Source: Methylobacterium sp. 77 (GTDB lineage: Bacteria > Pseudomonadota > Alphaproteobacteria > Rhizobiales > Beijerinckiaceae). From it: 64,000 nucleotides of DNA. Below are positions 34,347-43,601 of this stretch, piece after piece (position 1 is the first letter of the stretch; each line of letters starts with the position of its first letter). Position numbers and translations under genes: made by a program. Below the pieces are notes generated by a model. The model did no database searches. It saw only the letters and a list, made by a program, of their open reading frames with translations, and was not told the DNA's origin. The stretch spans positions 714,011 to 778,010 of the forward strand of contig NZ_KB910516.1 of assembly GCF_000372825.1 (NCBI RefSeq). Direction: 5' to 3'.

Positions 34347-34523
34347 GTGCCAACCTTGTTTCGCGAGGTTCGGATCGGGTAGCTCAGCCCAAGTGGCACT
34401 TCAGGACGCAGGGTCCTACCTCGGCCCCTCGCAACTTGCCGGAATGCCGTCGTCCGGGGAGGTCGTGGCTCGTTCCGTCACGACGCGTCCTCACCGGGCG
34501 AGGACGAAGATAGCGCCCTGGTC

Positions 34524-35033
34524 TCAGCCGATGGTCCCCGAGGCGGCTCGCCGGTTCCGGATCATCGCGGCGATCCCTGCCACGATGATGCTCGCGAGCG
34601 CACCGGCGACGACCAGGAGGGTGATGGTGCGGTTCCACAGCCGATCAAGGGCGAGGTCGGTGGTGACGAGGTCGGGGCGCGCCGGATCGGCCATCACCCG
34701 GATGTTGTAATCGCCGACGTGAAAGCCGGTGAACACGGTGTTCACCCGGCGCACCACGGTGCCCGTGGGGGTGCGCAGGTTGAGCGTCACGTCGCAGATG
34801 TGCAGGACGATCTTGGCGCTGCACTTACCGTCGGTCACCCGCGCCTCGGCGACGGGGCGTGCCGTGTCGCGGACCTGCCAATCCGACAGTATCGGCGGGG
34901 CCGTGAAGACGGCGCAGGCGACGAGGAGGGCCGCGAGGGCAACGAGGCCGAACAGGGTCCAGAAGATGTTGCCCCAGCCCTGGCTGGGCGGCGGCAGGCG
35001 CAGGGGCTCGGTGCGGTTCGCGGATGCGGTCAT
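34524..35033 (-). CDS. Membrane protein partnered with the M48 peptidase
   Basis: A 169-residue protein whose ATG (35031-35033) overlaps the stop of the M48 peptidase gene (ATGA). A membrane helix at about 25-47 (FWTLFGLVALAALLVACAVF) is followed by a periplasmic domain with two cysteines (GKCSAKIVLHICDVTLNL), VNTVFTGFHVGDYNIRV, and a second helix near 138-158 (ITLLVVAGALASIIVAGIAA). The tight coupling suggests it works with the peptidase, as substrate presenter or regulator. Family unknown. Confidence 0.75.
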   Translation of the reverse strand: MTASANRTEPLRLPPPSQGWGNIFWTLFGLVALAALLVACAVFTAPPILSDWQVRDTARPVAEARVTDGKCSAKIVLHICDVTLNLRTPTGTVVRRVNTVFTGFHVGDYNIRVMADPARPDLVTTDLALDRLWNRTITLLVVAGALASIIVAGIAAMIRNRRAASGTIG

Positions 35034-37330
35034 GGTGCGGGCCTCACGGAAACCGGGATATCGGTGTTGGCAGGACGGGCCGACGAGACGTCGGTCCCGG
35101 CAAGGATCCGGCGCGCCTCCGCCGCGTGGCGGTAGCGTCCGACGAGGTCGGCGAAGTCCTGCACCGTCATCTTGCGGGGCAGGCCGGCGGTGATGGTGAC
35201 GATGCCGCGCCTGGCGTCGAGCTTGACCTTCCGCCCACCCGGCACCCGCTGCGGGAATGGCGCCTCCGGCGGCAGGAGCAGGCGGGTAACGACGCCGGTC
35301 CGGCCCAGGGTCATGTCGAGGTCGGCCACGCTGTCCCAAGGGATCGGCCGGTCGAGACCGGGGATGGCCATGGCCTCGGGTCCCAGGAACATGGTGGTCC
35401 GCTCGCCCCGCCAAAGCCGGAAAGCGCCGAAGCCCGCCAGGATGGTCCCGCACGCCAGCGCCACTGCCACCACGAGCCGCGCCTGATCGGCAGAGAGGCC
35501 CGGCAGGCCGGCGGCGATCCACAGGAGGGCGACCCCGGCGAGGAAGCCGCCGGCCACCAGCAGCGCAATGGCTCCCGGGCGGGTGTTTTCGCGCAGCGCC
35601 CGTTCCTCGGTGCCGATCTCCGCCACCGTGGCCTCCAGATGCGCACGGAAAGCGGCCTCCTGCTCCCGCACCGCCCCGAGGAAATCCGCCGTTGCCGCAC
35701 GGCTGAGCCCGGCAGGATCCGCGAAGTAGGCGGCGAGCTGGCCGAGCGCGTGCGGGGGCGGCACGGCGGCGGCGGCGGCCAGGAGGTCCGCGTCGAGGGT
35801 CCGGCCAAGAGCCACCACGCGCTCACGGGTCGGCGGATGGGTATCGGTGGGGTGGGCCTGCTCCGCTTCGAGATGCGCCGCCGGGTCGTCGAGGCCGCGG
35901 GCGATGGCATGATCGAGGCTGGCCGCCACGAGATCGGTGGGGGCCAAGCCGGGCGCTTCGGCGGCTGCACCGAGGGTCTCGGCGATGCGTGGTCCCACCG
36001 CGCCGGTGCGCAGGAGCGCCCGGGCGGCGGCGTCGAACGAGGTCGGCCCGGCGCCCGCTGCGTCGGCGGCGAACTCGCGCGCCCGACTCCAGTGGCGCAC
36101 GGCGAGGTGGAACCGATCCATCACGAAGACGCCGAGGTGCAGGGAAGGGCTCAGCAGTCCGAACGATCCGGAATGCCCCTCCGCTACCGCGTCGAGGGAG
36201 CGCCCGACCCCGGCATAGATCGGCAGGAAGCGTTGGCTGTAGGCGGTGTCGCCGCCGGCGTAGTGGGCGAGTTCGTGGCCGATGATCGCCGCCACCTCGT
36301 CACCGCGCAGAAGTGCAAGGTAGGGCAGCGGCAGGTAGAGTATCCGGCCCGTCAGCCGCGCGCCGCTCGGCTCGACCAAGGCCGGGCCGGCGCTGACGAA
36401 GAAGCCTCCGGTGAGGCCGACCACGACGGCCTCGGGCTCGAGCGCGCCGAGGCGCTCGGCCAGCCCCTCGATCAGCCGCCAAAGGCCCGGAGCCTCGGCG
36501 GGCGAGACCGTTCGGCCGAGGATCGGAAGCGGGTCTGGTTCGAAGGCGGAGAGCGCGCGGCGCAGGCCCAGCACGGTCGCGCCCGCCGCGAGGAGGACCG
36601 CCCCGACAGCGACGGCGGCCATCAGCAGCATCTTGATCTCACCGCTGCCGAGCCCGGGTCGCGCGAGCGTGCCGGCCTCGAAGATCACGGCGGCGACGGA
36701 GCCCACCGTCGTGAAAAGGACCTGCAGGGCGAGCACCGGGGGCAGCAGGCGGCGCACCAGGGAGAAGCCGCCGACCAGCACGTCGCGCGAGTTCCGCCCC
36801 ATCCGTCCCAGGGCGGCGCCCCCAATCAGGACGAGGACGGACAGGGCCGCGGCAAGCCCGCCGGCCACGATGACGAAGGGCGGCAGAAGCTTGCGCCACT
36901 CCATCACCGTGGTGAAAGTCGTGACCTCACTGAGTGCCGCACGGGCCTGCACGAGGGCGAAGGGCCCGCCGTACAGCTTGCCATTACGGCGGAACTGCAT
37001 GCTGTAGTCGACGCGTCCGTCCCGTGGCGCCTTCGCTTCCAGAGCCTCGACGATCTGCGTCAGATGCAACCGCTCCTCGTCGAAACCGGCCCAGTTACCA
37101 ACTGCGCGCTGCTGCTCCCAGAGACCAAGCAGCATGATGGCGAGCGGCAGCAGGACGGTGGCGGCGATCAGGCGCGTGATGGATCGCAGGCGCGAGGGCG
37201 TGCGCGGGTTAGCTGCGTCGGGGATACTCGCCTCCTCGAATGCGTCGGGAGCAAAAACGGGTCGCTCAGTATTTTGTTCGCCGGACGCTTGTCCACTGGA
37301 ATCGGGATGAGGCTGTCGTGCTTGCGGCAT
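35030..37330 (-). CDS. M48 family metalloprotease
   Basis: A 766-residue membrane metalloprotease. The zinc motif HELAH lies at residues 352-356 (AAIIGHELAHYAGGDT), and the third ligand glutamate is in WSRAREFAADAAG, as in M48 proteins. Hydrophobic segments near residues 55-72, 150-172, 195-215 and 235-255 precede the catalytic domain, and two more (LLVAGGFLAGVALLWIAAG; VVAVALACGTILAGFGAF) lie near 585-640. The C-terminus is a PH-like or soluble domain. Larger than HtpX, closer to multi-helix M48 proteins. The start codon region overlaps a frame from the IS-truncated remnant. Confidence 0.87.
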   Translation of the reverse strand: MPQARQPHPDSSGQASGEQNTERPVFAPDAFEEASIPDAANPRTPSRLRSITRLIAATVLLPLAIMLLGLWEQQRAVGNWAGFDEERLHLTQIVEALEAKAPRDGRVDYSMQFRRNGKLYGGPFALVQARAALSEVTTFTTVMEWRKLLPPFVIVAGGLAAALSVLVLIGGAALGRMGRNSRDVLVGGFSLVRRLLPPVLALQVLFTTVGSVAAVIFEAGTLARPGLGSGEIKMLLMAAVAVGAVLLAAGATVLGLRRALSAFEPDPLPILGRTVSPAEAPGLWRLIEGLAERLGALEPEAVVVGLTGGFFVSAGPALVEPSGARLTGRILYLPLPYLALLRGDEVAAIIGHELAHYAGGDTAYSQRFLPIYAGVGRSLDAVAEGHSGSFGLLSPSLHLGVFVMDRFHLAVRHWSRAREFAADAAGAGPTSFDAAARALLRTGAVGPRIAETLGAAAEAPGLAPTDLVAASLDHAIARGLDDPAAHLEAEQAHPTDTHPPTRERVVALGRTLDADLLAAAAAVPPPHALGQLAAYFADPAGLSRAATADFLGAVREQEAAFRAHLEATVAEIGTEERALRENTRPGAIALLVAGGFLAGVALLWIAAGLPGLSADQARLVVAVALACGTILAGFGAFRLWRGERTTMFLGPEAMAIPGLDRPIPWDSVADLDMTLGRTGVVTRLLLPPEAPFPQRVPGGRKVKLDARRGIVTITAGLPRKMTVQDFADLVGRYRHAAEARRILAGTDVSSARPANTDIPVSVRPAP

Positions 37331-37494
37331 GAGATCCTGTCGACCTTGGGGCTCTCACCCTTGATCAGATCCATGGCGCCGGTCTTGCGGTTGACCAGGA
37401 AATAGCCGCCCGAGTTCCTGAGCTTGATCACATCGTCGGACTGAAGCGCGACTTCCCGTATCTTCGACTCAAGCTCGCCATTCGGCTTCTTTAG
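37168..37494 (-). pseudogene. ORF remnant cut by the IS5-like element
   Basis: A minus-strand frame whose first 17 codons come from the IS end. The rest reads KIREVALQSDDVIKLRNSGGYF and NRKTGAMDLIKGESPKVDRISC, then runs over the peptidase start. Lower GC than its neighbours. It may be the 3' part of a gene whose 5' end was removed by the insertion, or noncoding. I do not recognise the family. Confidence 0.3.
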
Positions 37495-38821
37495 CAGGCT
37501 GCTGCAGAAGTCGCTGGTCGGCTTGTCTCTGAGATGATTCACTCTGTCCGTGGCGGGTTGGGGGTCGAGCGATGCGCGGGCGTAAGGAACGGTCGGAGAG
37601 CCTGTTCAGCTATGTTCGTCTGGAGGCGCGCGTGCCGGCCGATCATCCCTTGCGGCCGATCCGGGCGCTGGCGGACGAGGTCCTGGCCGGATTGAACGGA
37701 CGGTTCGAGGCGCTGTATTCGGGGGCGGGGCGGCCCTCGATCCCGCCAGAGATGTTGCTGCGGGCGACGCTGCTGCAGGCGTTCTTCTCGGTGCGGTCCG
37801 AGCGGATGCTGATGGAGCAGATCGATTACAACCTGCTGTTCCGCTGGTTCGTCGGCCTGGAAATGGATGCCGTGGCCTGGCATCCGACGGTGTTCACGCA
37901 CAACCGCGACCGGTTGCTGAAGGCGGATGTCGCCCGCGCCTTTCTCTCGGGCCTGATGGCCCTGAAGCCCGTCAAGCGGCTTCTGTCGAGCGACCACTTT
38001 TCCGTTGACGGCACGCTGATCGAGGCCTGGGCGAGCATGAAGAGCTTCCGGCCCAAGGACGGCTCGGGCGAACCGCCGGGCCCCGGCCGCAACGGCGAAC
38101 GCGACTTCCGCAAGGAGACGCGCTCGAACGAGACCCACGCCTCGACCACCGATCCGGATGCCCGTCTCTATCGCAAGAGCGCGGGCCAGGAGAGCCGGCT
38201 GTGCTTCATGGGCCATGCCCTGATGGAGAACCGCAACGGGCTCGTGGTGGACGCGACGCTGACCCATGCCACGGGGACCGCCGAGCGCGAGGCGACGCTG
38301 ACGATGCTCGACCGTCATCCGCGCCGGCACCGGATCACTCTGGGGGCGGACAAGGCCTACGATATCCGGGCCTTCGTCGGCGACCTGCGGGCACGCCGCG
38401 TCACGCCCCACATCGCCATCAACGGGGCGGTGTCCAAATCCGGCAAGCCGCGCAAAACGGCCATCGATGGTCGCACCACGCGCCATCCCGGCTACGCGAT
38501 CAGCCTGCGCTGCCGCAAGCGCGTGGAGGAGGTCTTCGGCTGGATCAAGGCCCAGGCGGGGTTGGCCAAGGTAAAGGTCCGGTCAAAGCCCAAGGTCGAG
38601 GCGGCCTTCACCTTCGCGGCGGCTGCCTACAACCTCGTGCGCCTGCCCAAGCTCCTGGCCCAGTCGGCGGGATGAGGGGTAGGCCCGGGGCCGGGACTCA
38701 CCTCCGGAAACGGAGGTGCCGCCGAAGGTGACGAACCGGACCGCCTCGAAAGCGCCGGTCCCCGCCACAACAGCCAACATCATCCATGCAGAGGGCCAAA
38801 CCAGACTTCTTCAGCGGCCTG
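37495..38821 (+). mobile_element. IS5-like insertion sequence, 1327 bp
   Basis: Terminal inverted repeats at 37495-37512 and 38804-38821 match at 16 of 18 positions (left end CAGGCTGCTGCAGAAGTC). One transposase gene fills most of it. The flanking tetranucleotides are TTAG (left) and CTAG (right). Both fit the YTAR target of IS5 elements, but they differ in the first base, so an exact duplication is not seen. Confidence 0.82.
37572..38675 (+). CDS. IS5 family transposase
   Basis: A 367-residue DDE transposase. N-terminal YVRLEARVPADHPLRPIRAL and SERMLMEQIDYNLLFRWFVG are typical of this IS5 subgroup. First Asp lies in DHFSVDGTLIEAWAS, second in ITLGADKAYDIRAFV, and the Glu in CRKRVEEVFGWIKAQAGL. 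The gene looks complete and uninterrupted. It is the only gene of the element. Confidence 0.93.
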   Translation: MRGRKERSESLFSYVRLEARVPADHPLRPIRALADEVLAGLNGRFEALYSGAGRPSIPPEMLLRATLLQAFFSVRSERMLMEQIDYNLLFRWFVGLEMDAVAWHPTVFTHNRDRLLKADVARAFLSGLMALKPVKRLLSSDHFSVDGTLIEAWASMKSFRPKDGSGEPPGPGRNGERDFRKETRSNETHASTTDPDARLYRKSAGQESRLCFMGHALMENRNGLVVDATLTHATGTAEREATLTMLDRHPRRHRITLGADKAYDIRAFVGDLRARRVTPHIAINGAVSKSGKPRKTAIDGRTTRHPGYAISLRCRKRVEEVFGWIKAQAGLAKVKVRSKPKVEAAFTFAAAAYNLVRLPKLLAQSAG

Positions 38822-38825
38822 CTAG

Positions 38826-39211
38826 GCGCTCACGCGCTAAGTGTTTCCATTGCCGGCCTAGGGCACGACGACGGACTGTACGAACGACGTCGGGCTCTGG
38901 CGGTGGTTCGTTCAGGCTTCGTCCGCCCAAACCCCAAGCATAACCCGGAACCATTTCTTCCATCATTTGAGCCTTGACGACGCCAGGTAAGTCCGAGCCA
39001 CGCGCTGCGCTGGTAAGCGAAAGGCCGAGACGCACGAGATCGTGGGTCGGATTACCGATGACGGACTGGTCAAGGTCGCGGATCTGGATATCGACTCGAC
39101 CGTCCGCATCGGCGAGGGGGCCAAGGTTGCCCGCGTGGCAATCGCCACAGATCCAGACGGGCGGCCCCTCAGGCAGAGTGCCCTGTGCCAGGCCGTCCAA
39201 CCACTCATAGA
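38826..39211 (-). pseudogene. DUF2252 gene fragment between two IS elements
   Basis: About 128 codons in one frame: FYEWLDGLAQGTLPEGPP, then VWICGDCHAGNLGPLADADG and IRDLDQSVIGNPTHDLVRLG. The CGDCHxGN motif and the following DxD-like block are the DUF2252 core, a kinase-like fold. Full-length family members are much longer (over 350 residues). The fragment is cut on its N-terminal side by the IS3-like element and on its C-terminal side by the IS5-like element, so the gene is dead. Confidence 0.82.
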
Positions 39212-39276
39212 ACTGGGATTGGGATTGCCCCGGTTTGGAGGACACCGAGAACGCTTTCGCGTGAGGTGTTTGTCCA

Positions 39277-39617
39277 ATGCCCCAGAGCCGCCCCATACCC
39301 TGCCGAGTTCCGCCGACAGATGGTCGAGTTGGTCCGCGCAGGCCGTGATCCGAACGATCTGGCTCGCGAGTTCGAGCCCTCCGCACAGGCCATCCGCAAC
39401 TGAGTGGCCGAGGCCGACCGCAGCGAAGGACGGCGTGATGCAAAGCCACCGCCTGCCGACCCTGGCCTGACAGCGGTCGAGCGCGATGAACTCGTCCGGC
39501 TGCGGCGCGAGAACCGGCAGCTGAAGCTGGAGCGCGAACCGAAGGTCAGCGAAGCAATATCCTCTCTCGCGCGACAGCCTGGTTTGCGCGAGAGACCGGA
39601 GTTCTGCCGTCGGGGTC
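39277..39617 (+). pseudogene. IS3 orfA, inactivated
   Basis: The helix-turn-helix part PYPAEFRRQMVELVRAGRD and REFEPSAQAIRN is readable. The next codon is TGA (39401-39403) where the family has TGG (W in IRNWV). The frame then continues (RLRRENRQLKLERE) and is broken again near 39540 before ILSRATAWFARETGV. A base insertion near the ATG is also likely. Without OrfA, normal OrfAB transposase cannot be made. Confidence 0.8.
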
Positions 39618-39626
39618 TTCCGGTTC

Positions 39627-40499
39627 ATGAGCGCCAACCAGGCCGACTTCCCGATCACGGTGATGGCGCGCACCCTCGGCGTGTCGAAGGCCGGGTACTA
39701 TGCCTGGGCCGGCCGGCAGCCCTCGGCGCGACGCGTGGCGGACGCTGCCCTGCTGAAGCGGATCCGCACCGTCCATCTCGGCTCGCACGAGACCTACGGC
39801 GCGCCGCGCGTCCACGCCGACCTGCGCGAGCAGGGCGAGCGGCATTCCCGCAAACGCATTGCCCGGCTGATGCGCGAGGCCGGCCTCGTCGGGGCCAGCC
39901 ATCGGCGCGGTGGCCCTTTGACGACGCGGCGGGACCGGGAGGCGCGTCCGGCTCCCGACCTCGTCGACCGCAACTTCGCCGCCGCCGCCCCGAACCAGCT
40001 CTGGGTGGCGGATATCACCTACGTGCCGACTGCTGCCGGCTTCCTCTACCTCGCCGTCGTGCTCGACGCCTTCAGCCGCCGGATCGTCGGATGGGCCATG
40101 GCCAACCACCTCCGGTCGGAGCTCGTCCTGGACGCCCTGGAGATGGCCGTGACCCAGCGCAGGCCCCGCGACGTGATCCATCATTCGGACCAGGGGGCAC
40201 AATACACGTCGCTGGCCTTCGGTAGCCGCTGTCAGGAGGCGGGCGTGCGACCCTCGACGGGTTCGGGCGGCGATGCCTACGACAACGCCATGGCCGAGAG
40301 CTTCTTCTCGACCCTCGAATGCGAACTGCTCGCCCGCCGCCGCTTCCGCTCACAGGCCGAGGCACGGATGGCCTGCTTCAGCTACATCGAGGGCTTCTAC
40401 AATCCGCTGCGCCGGCACTCGGCGCTCGGATACCGCTCGCCCGTCGTCTACGAGCAGGAAACCCAGCCGGACCCGTTACCCGAGCCCCTGTTCACCTAA
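39627..40499 (+). CDS. IS3 family transposase OrfB
   Basis: A 290-residue DDE integrase-type transposase. A basic HTH_21 region (SHETYGAPRVHADLREQGER) precedes the catalytic core: D in WVADITYV, D in VIHHSDQGAQY, E in NAMAESFFSTLECE. C-terminal FYNPLRRHSALGYRSPV is standard. The frame is intact, but its partner orfA is broken. It starts at MSANQADFPITVMARTLGVSKAGYY. Confidence 0.93.
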   Translation: MSANQADFPITVMARTLGVSKAGYYAWAGRQPSARRVADAALLKRIRTVHLGSHETYGAPRVHADLREQGERHSRKRIARLMREAGLVGASHRRGGPLTTRRDREARPAPDLVDRNFAAAAPNQLWVADITYVPTAAGFLYLAVVLDAFSRRIVGWAMANHLRSELVLDALEMAVTQRRPRDVIHHSDQGAQYTSLAFGSRCQEAGVRPSTGSGGDAYDNAMAESFFSTLECELLARRRFRSQAEARMACFSYIEGFYNPLRRHSALGYRSPVVYEQETQPDPLPEPLFT

Positions 40500-40559
40500 G
40501 CCCCCTGACCGTCCACAAAAACGGGGCATTTCCAATCCCAGTCCGACCCATTGCGGGCC

Positions 40560-40576
40560 GTCGGAAGGTCCGCTTT
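40560..40576. repeat. 17-bp exact repeat, copy 2
   Basis: GTCGGAAGGTCCGCTTT, identical to 22067-22083. It lies just outside the IS3-like right end, about 90 bp upstream of the hydrolase gene. Confidence 0.7.
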
Positions 40577-40665
40577 ATGGCTTCTGTCAACACCAAGACG
40601 TAGTACGGATAAGCAGCGCCGCCTGCTGATGCATGCTTGATCGTCAACTTGGAGGGGAGTCGAGC

Positions 40666-41472
40666 TTGTCGGTCATTCAGCGGCACAATGTCAGGCAGGC
40701 CGGTACCGACGGAACCGCCATGGTCTTCGCGCACGGCTTCGGTTGCGATCAGAACATGTGGCGTTTCGTGGCGCCCGCGTTCGAGGACTGCTACCGCACG
40801 GTGCTGTTCGACCATATCGGCGCGGGTGGTTCGGATCTGTCGGCCTACGACGCGGAAAAATACGCCTCGCTCGACGGCTACGCCGACGACGTAATCGAGC
40901 TTTGCCATGCCCTGGACGTCAGCAGCGGGGTCTTCGTCGGCCATTCCGTCAGTGCGATGATCGGTGTCCTCGCCTCGAAAAAGGCCCCGGAGCTATTCGA
41001 TAGCCTCGTGCTGGTCTGCCCGTCGCCGCGCTACCTCGACGACGACGGCTACGTCGGCGGTTTCAGTCCGCCCCAGATTGAGGAACTGCTCGACTTCCTC
41101 GACACGAACCACCTGGGTTGGTCGCAGGCGATGGCGCCGGCGATCATGGCAAACGCCGACCGGCCCGAACTCGGCGAGGAGCTCACAAACAGCTTCTGCC
41201 GCATGGACCCGGACATCGCGAGGCGGTTCGCACGCACCACCTTCCTCGCCGACAACCGCGCCGACCTGGCGGGCGTGACGGCGCGTTGCCTCGTCCTGCA
41301 AAGCTCGGAGGACGTGATCGCGCCCCAGGAGGTCGGCGAATACGTCCACCGCCACCTGCCGAACAGCGCGTTCGCCCTGCTCGACGCGACGGGCCACTGT
41401 CCGAACCTGAGCGCGCCAAAGGAGACCATCGCGGCTATCGACCGCTTCCTTCGAGGGCCGGTCGGTGGATGA
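40666..41472 (+). CDS. RsbQ-like alpha/beta hydrolase
   Basis: A 268-residue cytosolic hydrolase close to B. subtilis RsbQ, which activates the PAS-containing phosphatase RsbP under energy stress. HGFGCDQNMWRFVAPAFED and VLFDHIGAGGSDLSAYD are diagnostic. The triad is Ser94 (VGHSVSAM), Asp216 (SSEDVI) and His244 (ATGHCPN), near-identical in position to RsbQ Ser96/Asp219/His247. The TTG start at 40666 is chosen because GGAGGGGAG lies six bases upstream and it gives the family N-terminus; an ATG at 40633 has no such site. The 3' end overlaps the PAS kinase gene by 8 bp. Confidence 0.93.
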   Translation: MSVIQRHNVRQAGTDGTAMVFAHGFGCDQNMWRFVAPAFEDCYRTVLFDHIGAGGSDLSAYDAEKYASLDGYADDVIELCHALDVSSGVFVGHSVSAMIGVLASKKAPELFDSLVLVCPSPRYLDDDGYVGGFSPPQIEELLDFLDTNHLGWSQAMAPAIMANADRPELGEELTNSFCRMDPDIARRFARTTFLADNRADLAGVTARCLVLQSSEDVIAPQEVGEYVHRHLPNSAFALLDATGHCPNLSAPKETIAAIDRFLRGPVGG

Positions 41473-43462
41473 CACACTCGCCACCCCTCGGGCGCCGGAC
41501 GTGGACGACCTGGAGGACCTGTTCGAGAACGCACCCTGCGGCTACGCCTCGGCCCTGCCGAACGGACGCATCTCCAAGGTCAACCGCACGCTCTCGACCT
41601 GGCTCGGTCACCCGTCCGGGCTGATCGTGGGGCGCCGTTTCCTCGACCTGCTGAACATCGCCGGCAAGGTCTACTACGAGACCCACTTCGCGCCGCTCCT
41701 GCGGATGCAGGGCTTCTTCAACGAGGTGGCCCTCGACCTTGTGCGCGCGGACGGCACGACCCTGCCGGTCCTCATCAACGCCGTGGTGCGCCGGGACGAG
41801 GCGGGCGAGATCCGGTTCATCCGGATCACCGTGTTCAACGCGTCCGACCGCCGGCGCTACGAGCGCGAGATGCTGGAGGCGCGACGGTCCGCGGAGCGGG
41901 CCACGGCCGCGCTGCGGGACCTGAACGCCACCCTCGAAGCCCGGGTCGCGGACCGTGCACGCGCCCTGGAGCAAGCCTGGCGGCTGTCGCCGGATCTGCT
42001 GGCCATCGCCGATAGGCAGGGGACATTCCTCGCCGTCAACGCGGCCTGGAAGGCGTTGCTCGGCTGGGAGGTCTCCGACCTCGTCGGGCAAAGCTTCGTC
42101 GGGTTCACGCATCCGGACGACCTGGATGCGACGCAGGCCGCCCTCGACCGCATCCTGAAGGCCCCGATGGTCGCGCCGTACGAGTACCGCCTCAAGCACG
42201 CGGACGGCACCTATCGCCGGTTTTCCTGGACGGGAGTATTCGAGGATGGACAAGTCTACGCCACCGGCCGCAACACGACCGTCGAGCATGAGCAGGCCGC
42301 AGCCCTGAGCCGGGCGGAGGAGGCGCTGCGCCAATCGCAGAAGTTGGAGGCCGTGGGGCAGTTGACCGGGGGCGTGGCCCACGACTTCAACAACCTGCTC
42401 ACCATCATCCGCTCCTCGGTCGACTTCTTGCGGCGCCCGGACCTGCCGGAGGAGCGTCGTGCCCGCTACATGGACGCCGTCTCCGACACGGTCGACCGGG
42501 CCGCCAAGCTCACCAGCCAGCTCCTCGCCTTCGCCCGGCGGCAGGCGCTGAGGCCCGAGGTGTTCGACGTCGGGGACCGCCTCCGCAGCATTGCCGACAT
42601 GCTCGACACCGTGACCGGCACCCGTATCCGCGTCATCACCGAGATCCCGGATATGCCGTGCTTCGTGAAGGCCGACGTGAGCCAGTTCGAGACGGCGCTG
42701 GTCAACATGGCAGTGAACGCACGCGACGCCATGGAGGGGGAGGGCACGCTGACCCTCCGGCTCGAAGACACGGGCAACTTGCCAACCATCCGCGGGCATG
42801 CCGCCGCATCCGGCCAATTCGCGTCCATCGCCTTGACAGATACCGGCGCCGGCATCGCACCGGACCAGATCGGCCGGATCTTCGAGCCCTTCTTCACGAC
42901 CAAGGAGGTCGGCAAGGGCACCGGGCTCGGCCTCAGCCAGGTCTTCGGCTTCGCCAAGCAGTCCGGCGGGGACATCGAGGTCGAGAGCGAGCCCGGACGG
43001 GGCACCACGTTCAAGCTCTACCTGCCGATGATCGTGGCGGTCGCCCCCGATCGCCCGGTACCCGCCCTCGGCGCGGAGACTTTCCCAACCGGTGGCGGTC
43101 AGTCGGTGCTGGTCGTCGAGGACAACGTCGAGGTCGGCAGGTTCGCAACCCAGATCCTGGAGGACATCGGCTATCGGACGAGCTGGGCCGCCAACGCCGA
43201 GGAGGCGCTGGAGAAGCTGGGGTCGGACGGCGCCGGCTTTGACGTTGTGTTCTCCGATGTGGTGATGCCCGGCATGGGCGGCATCGAGCTCGCCAAGACG
43301 CTTCAGCGTCTGATGCCGGACCTGCCGGTCCTGCTGACCTCTGGCTACAGTCACGTGCTGGCCCAGGATGGGCTGCACGGCTTCGAGTTGCTGCACAAGC
43401 CTTACTCGGCCGATCAGCTCGGGCGTATCCTCGGCAAGGTGGTGCCACAGCGGCGGGAGTAG
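41465..43462 (+). CDS. PAS-PAS hybrid histidine kinase coupled to the RsbQ-like hydrolase
   Basis: A 665-residue cytosolic sensor with GTG start overlapping the hydrolase stop by 8 bp. Order: PAS 1 (residues 15-135, [36 protein letters not shown]), coiled linker, PAS 2 (165-280, [19 protein letters not shown]), H-box with [17 protein letters not shown] near 300, N-box [14 protein letters not shown]-boxes DTGAGIAP and [13 protein letters not shown], then a receiver domain (545-660) with [12 protein letters not shown]. The first PAS is of the type found beside RsbQ-like hydrolases. No membrane segment. The output partner is not adjacent. Confidence 0.93.
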   Translation: MDDTLATPRAPDVDDLEDLFENAPCGYASALPNGRISKVNRTLSTWLGHPSGLIVGRRFLDLLNIAGKVYYETHFAPLLRMQGFFNEVALDLVRADGTTLPVLINAVVRRDEAGEIRFIRITVFNASDRRRYEREMLEARRSAERATAALRDLNATLEARVADRARALEQAWRLSPDLLAIADRQGTFLAVNAAWKALLGWEVSDLVGQSFVGFTHPDDLDATQAALDRILKAPMVAPYEYRLKHADGTYRRFSWTGVFEDGQVYATGRNTTVEHEQAAALSRAEEALRQSQKLEAVGQLTGGVAHDFNNLLTIIRSSVDFLRRPDLPEERRARYMDAVSDTVDRAAKLTSQLLAFARRQALRPEVFDVGDRLRSIADMLDTVTGTRIRVITEIPDMPCFVKADVSQFETALVNMAVNARDAMEGEGTLTLRLEDTGNLPTIRGHAAASGQFASIALTDTGAGIAPDQIGRIFEPFFTTKEVGKGTGLGLSQVFGFAKQSGGDIEVESEPGRGTTFKLYLPMIVAVAPDRPVPALGAETFPTGGGQSVLVVEDNVEVGRFATQILEDIGYRTSWAANAEEALEKLGSDGAGFDVVFSDVVMPGMGGIELAKTLQRLMPDLPVLLTSGYSHVLAQDGLHGFELLHKPYSADQLGRILGKVVPQRRE

Positions 43463-43601
43463 CGATCGGCCAGTTGGTTGGATCGCGGGACTAGGGCGGA
43501 GGCGAACTGTCCGGTTTCAGGCAAAGGGCCAGGATCCGCTTCCCACCCTTCTCGGACGAAGGAGGGTAGGTGCGGCGGCCCCGAAACCACCGCGGTGAGT
43601 G

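Larger units (their letters stand above)
39212..40542 (+). mobile_element. IS3-like insertion sequence, about 1330 bp
   Basis: Inverted ends: the left ACTGGGATTGGGATTGCCCC (39212-39231) matches the reverse complement of the right end (ACTGGGATTGGAAATGCCCC) at 18 of 20 positions. True ends may be two bases further in (TG...CA). It carries a decayed orfA and an intact orfB. No target duplication is visible: left flank is DUF2252 sequence, right flank is repeat-like DNA. This fits a rearrangement after insertion. Confidence 0.82.

Noticed and set aside
35024..37405. 793-codon plus-strand frame
   Set aside because: Antisense to the M48 peptidase with HELAH motif; composition typical of a shadow frame.
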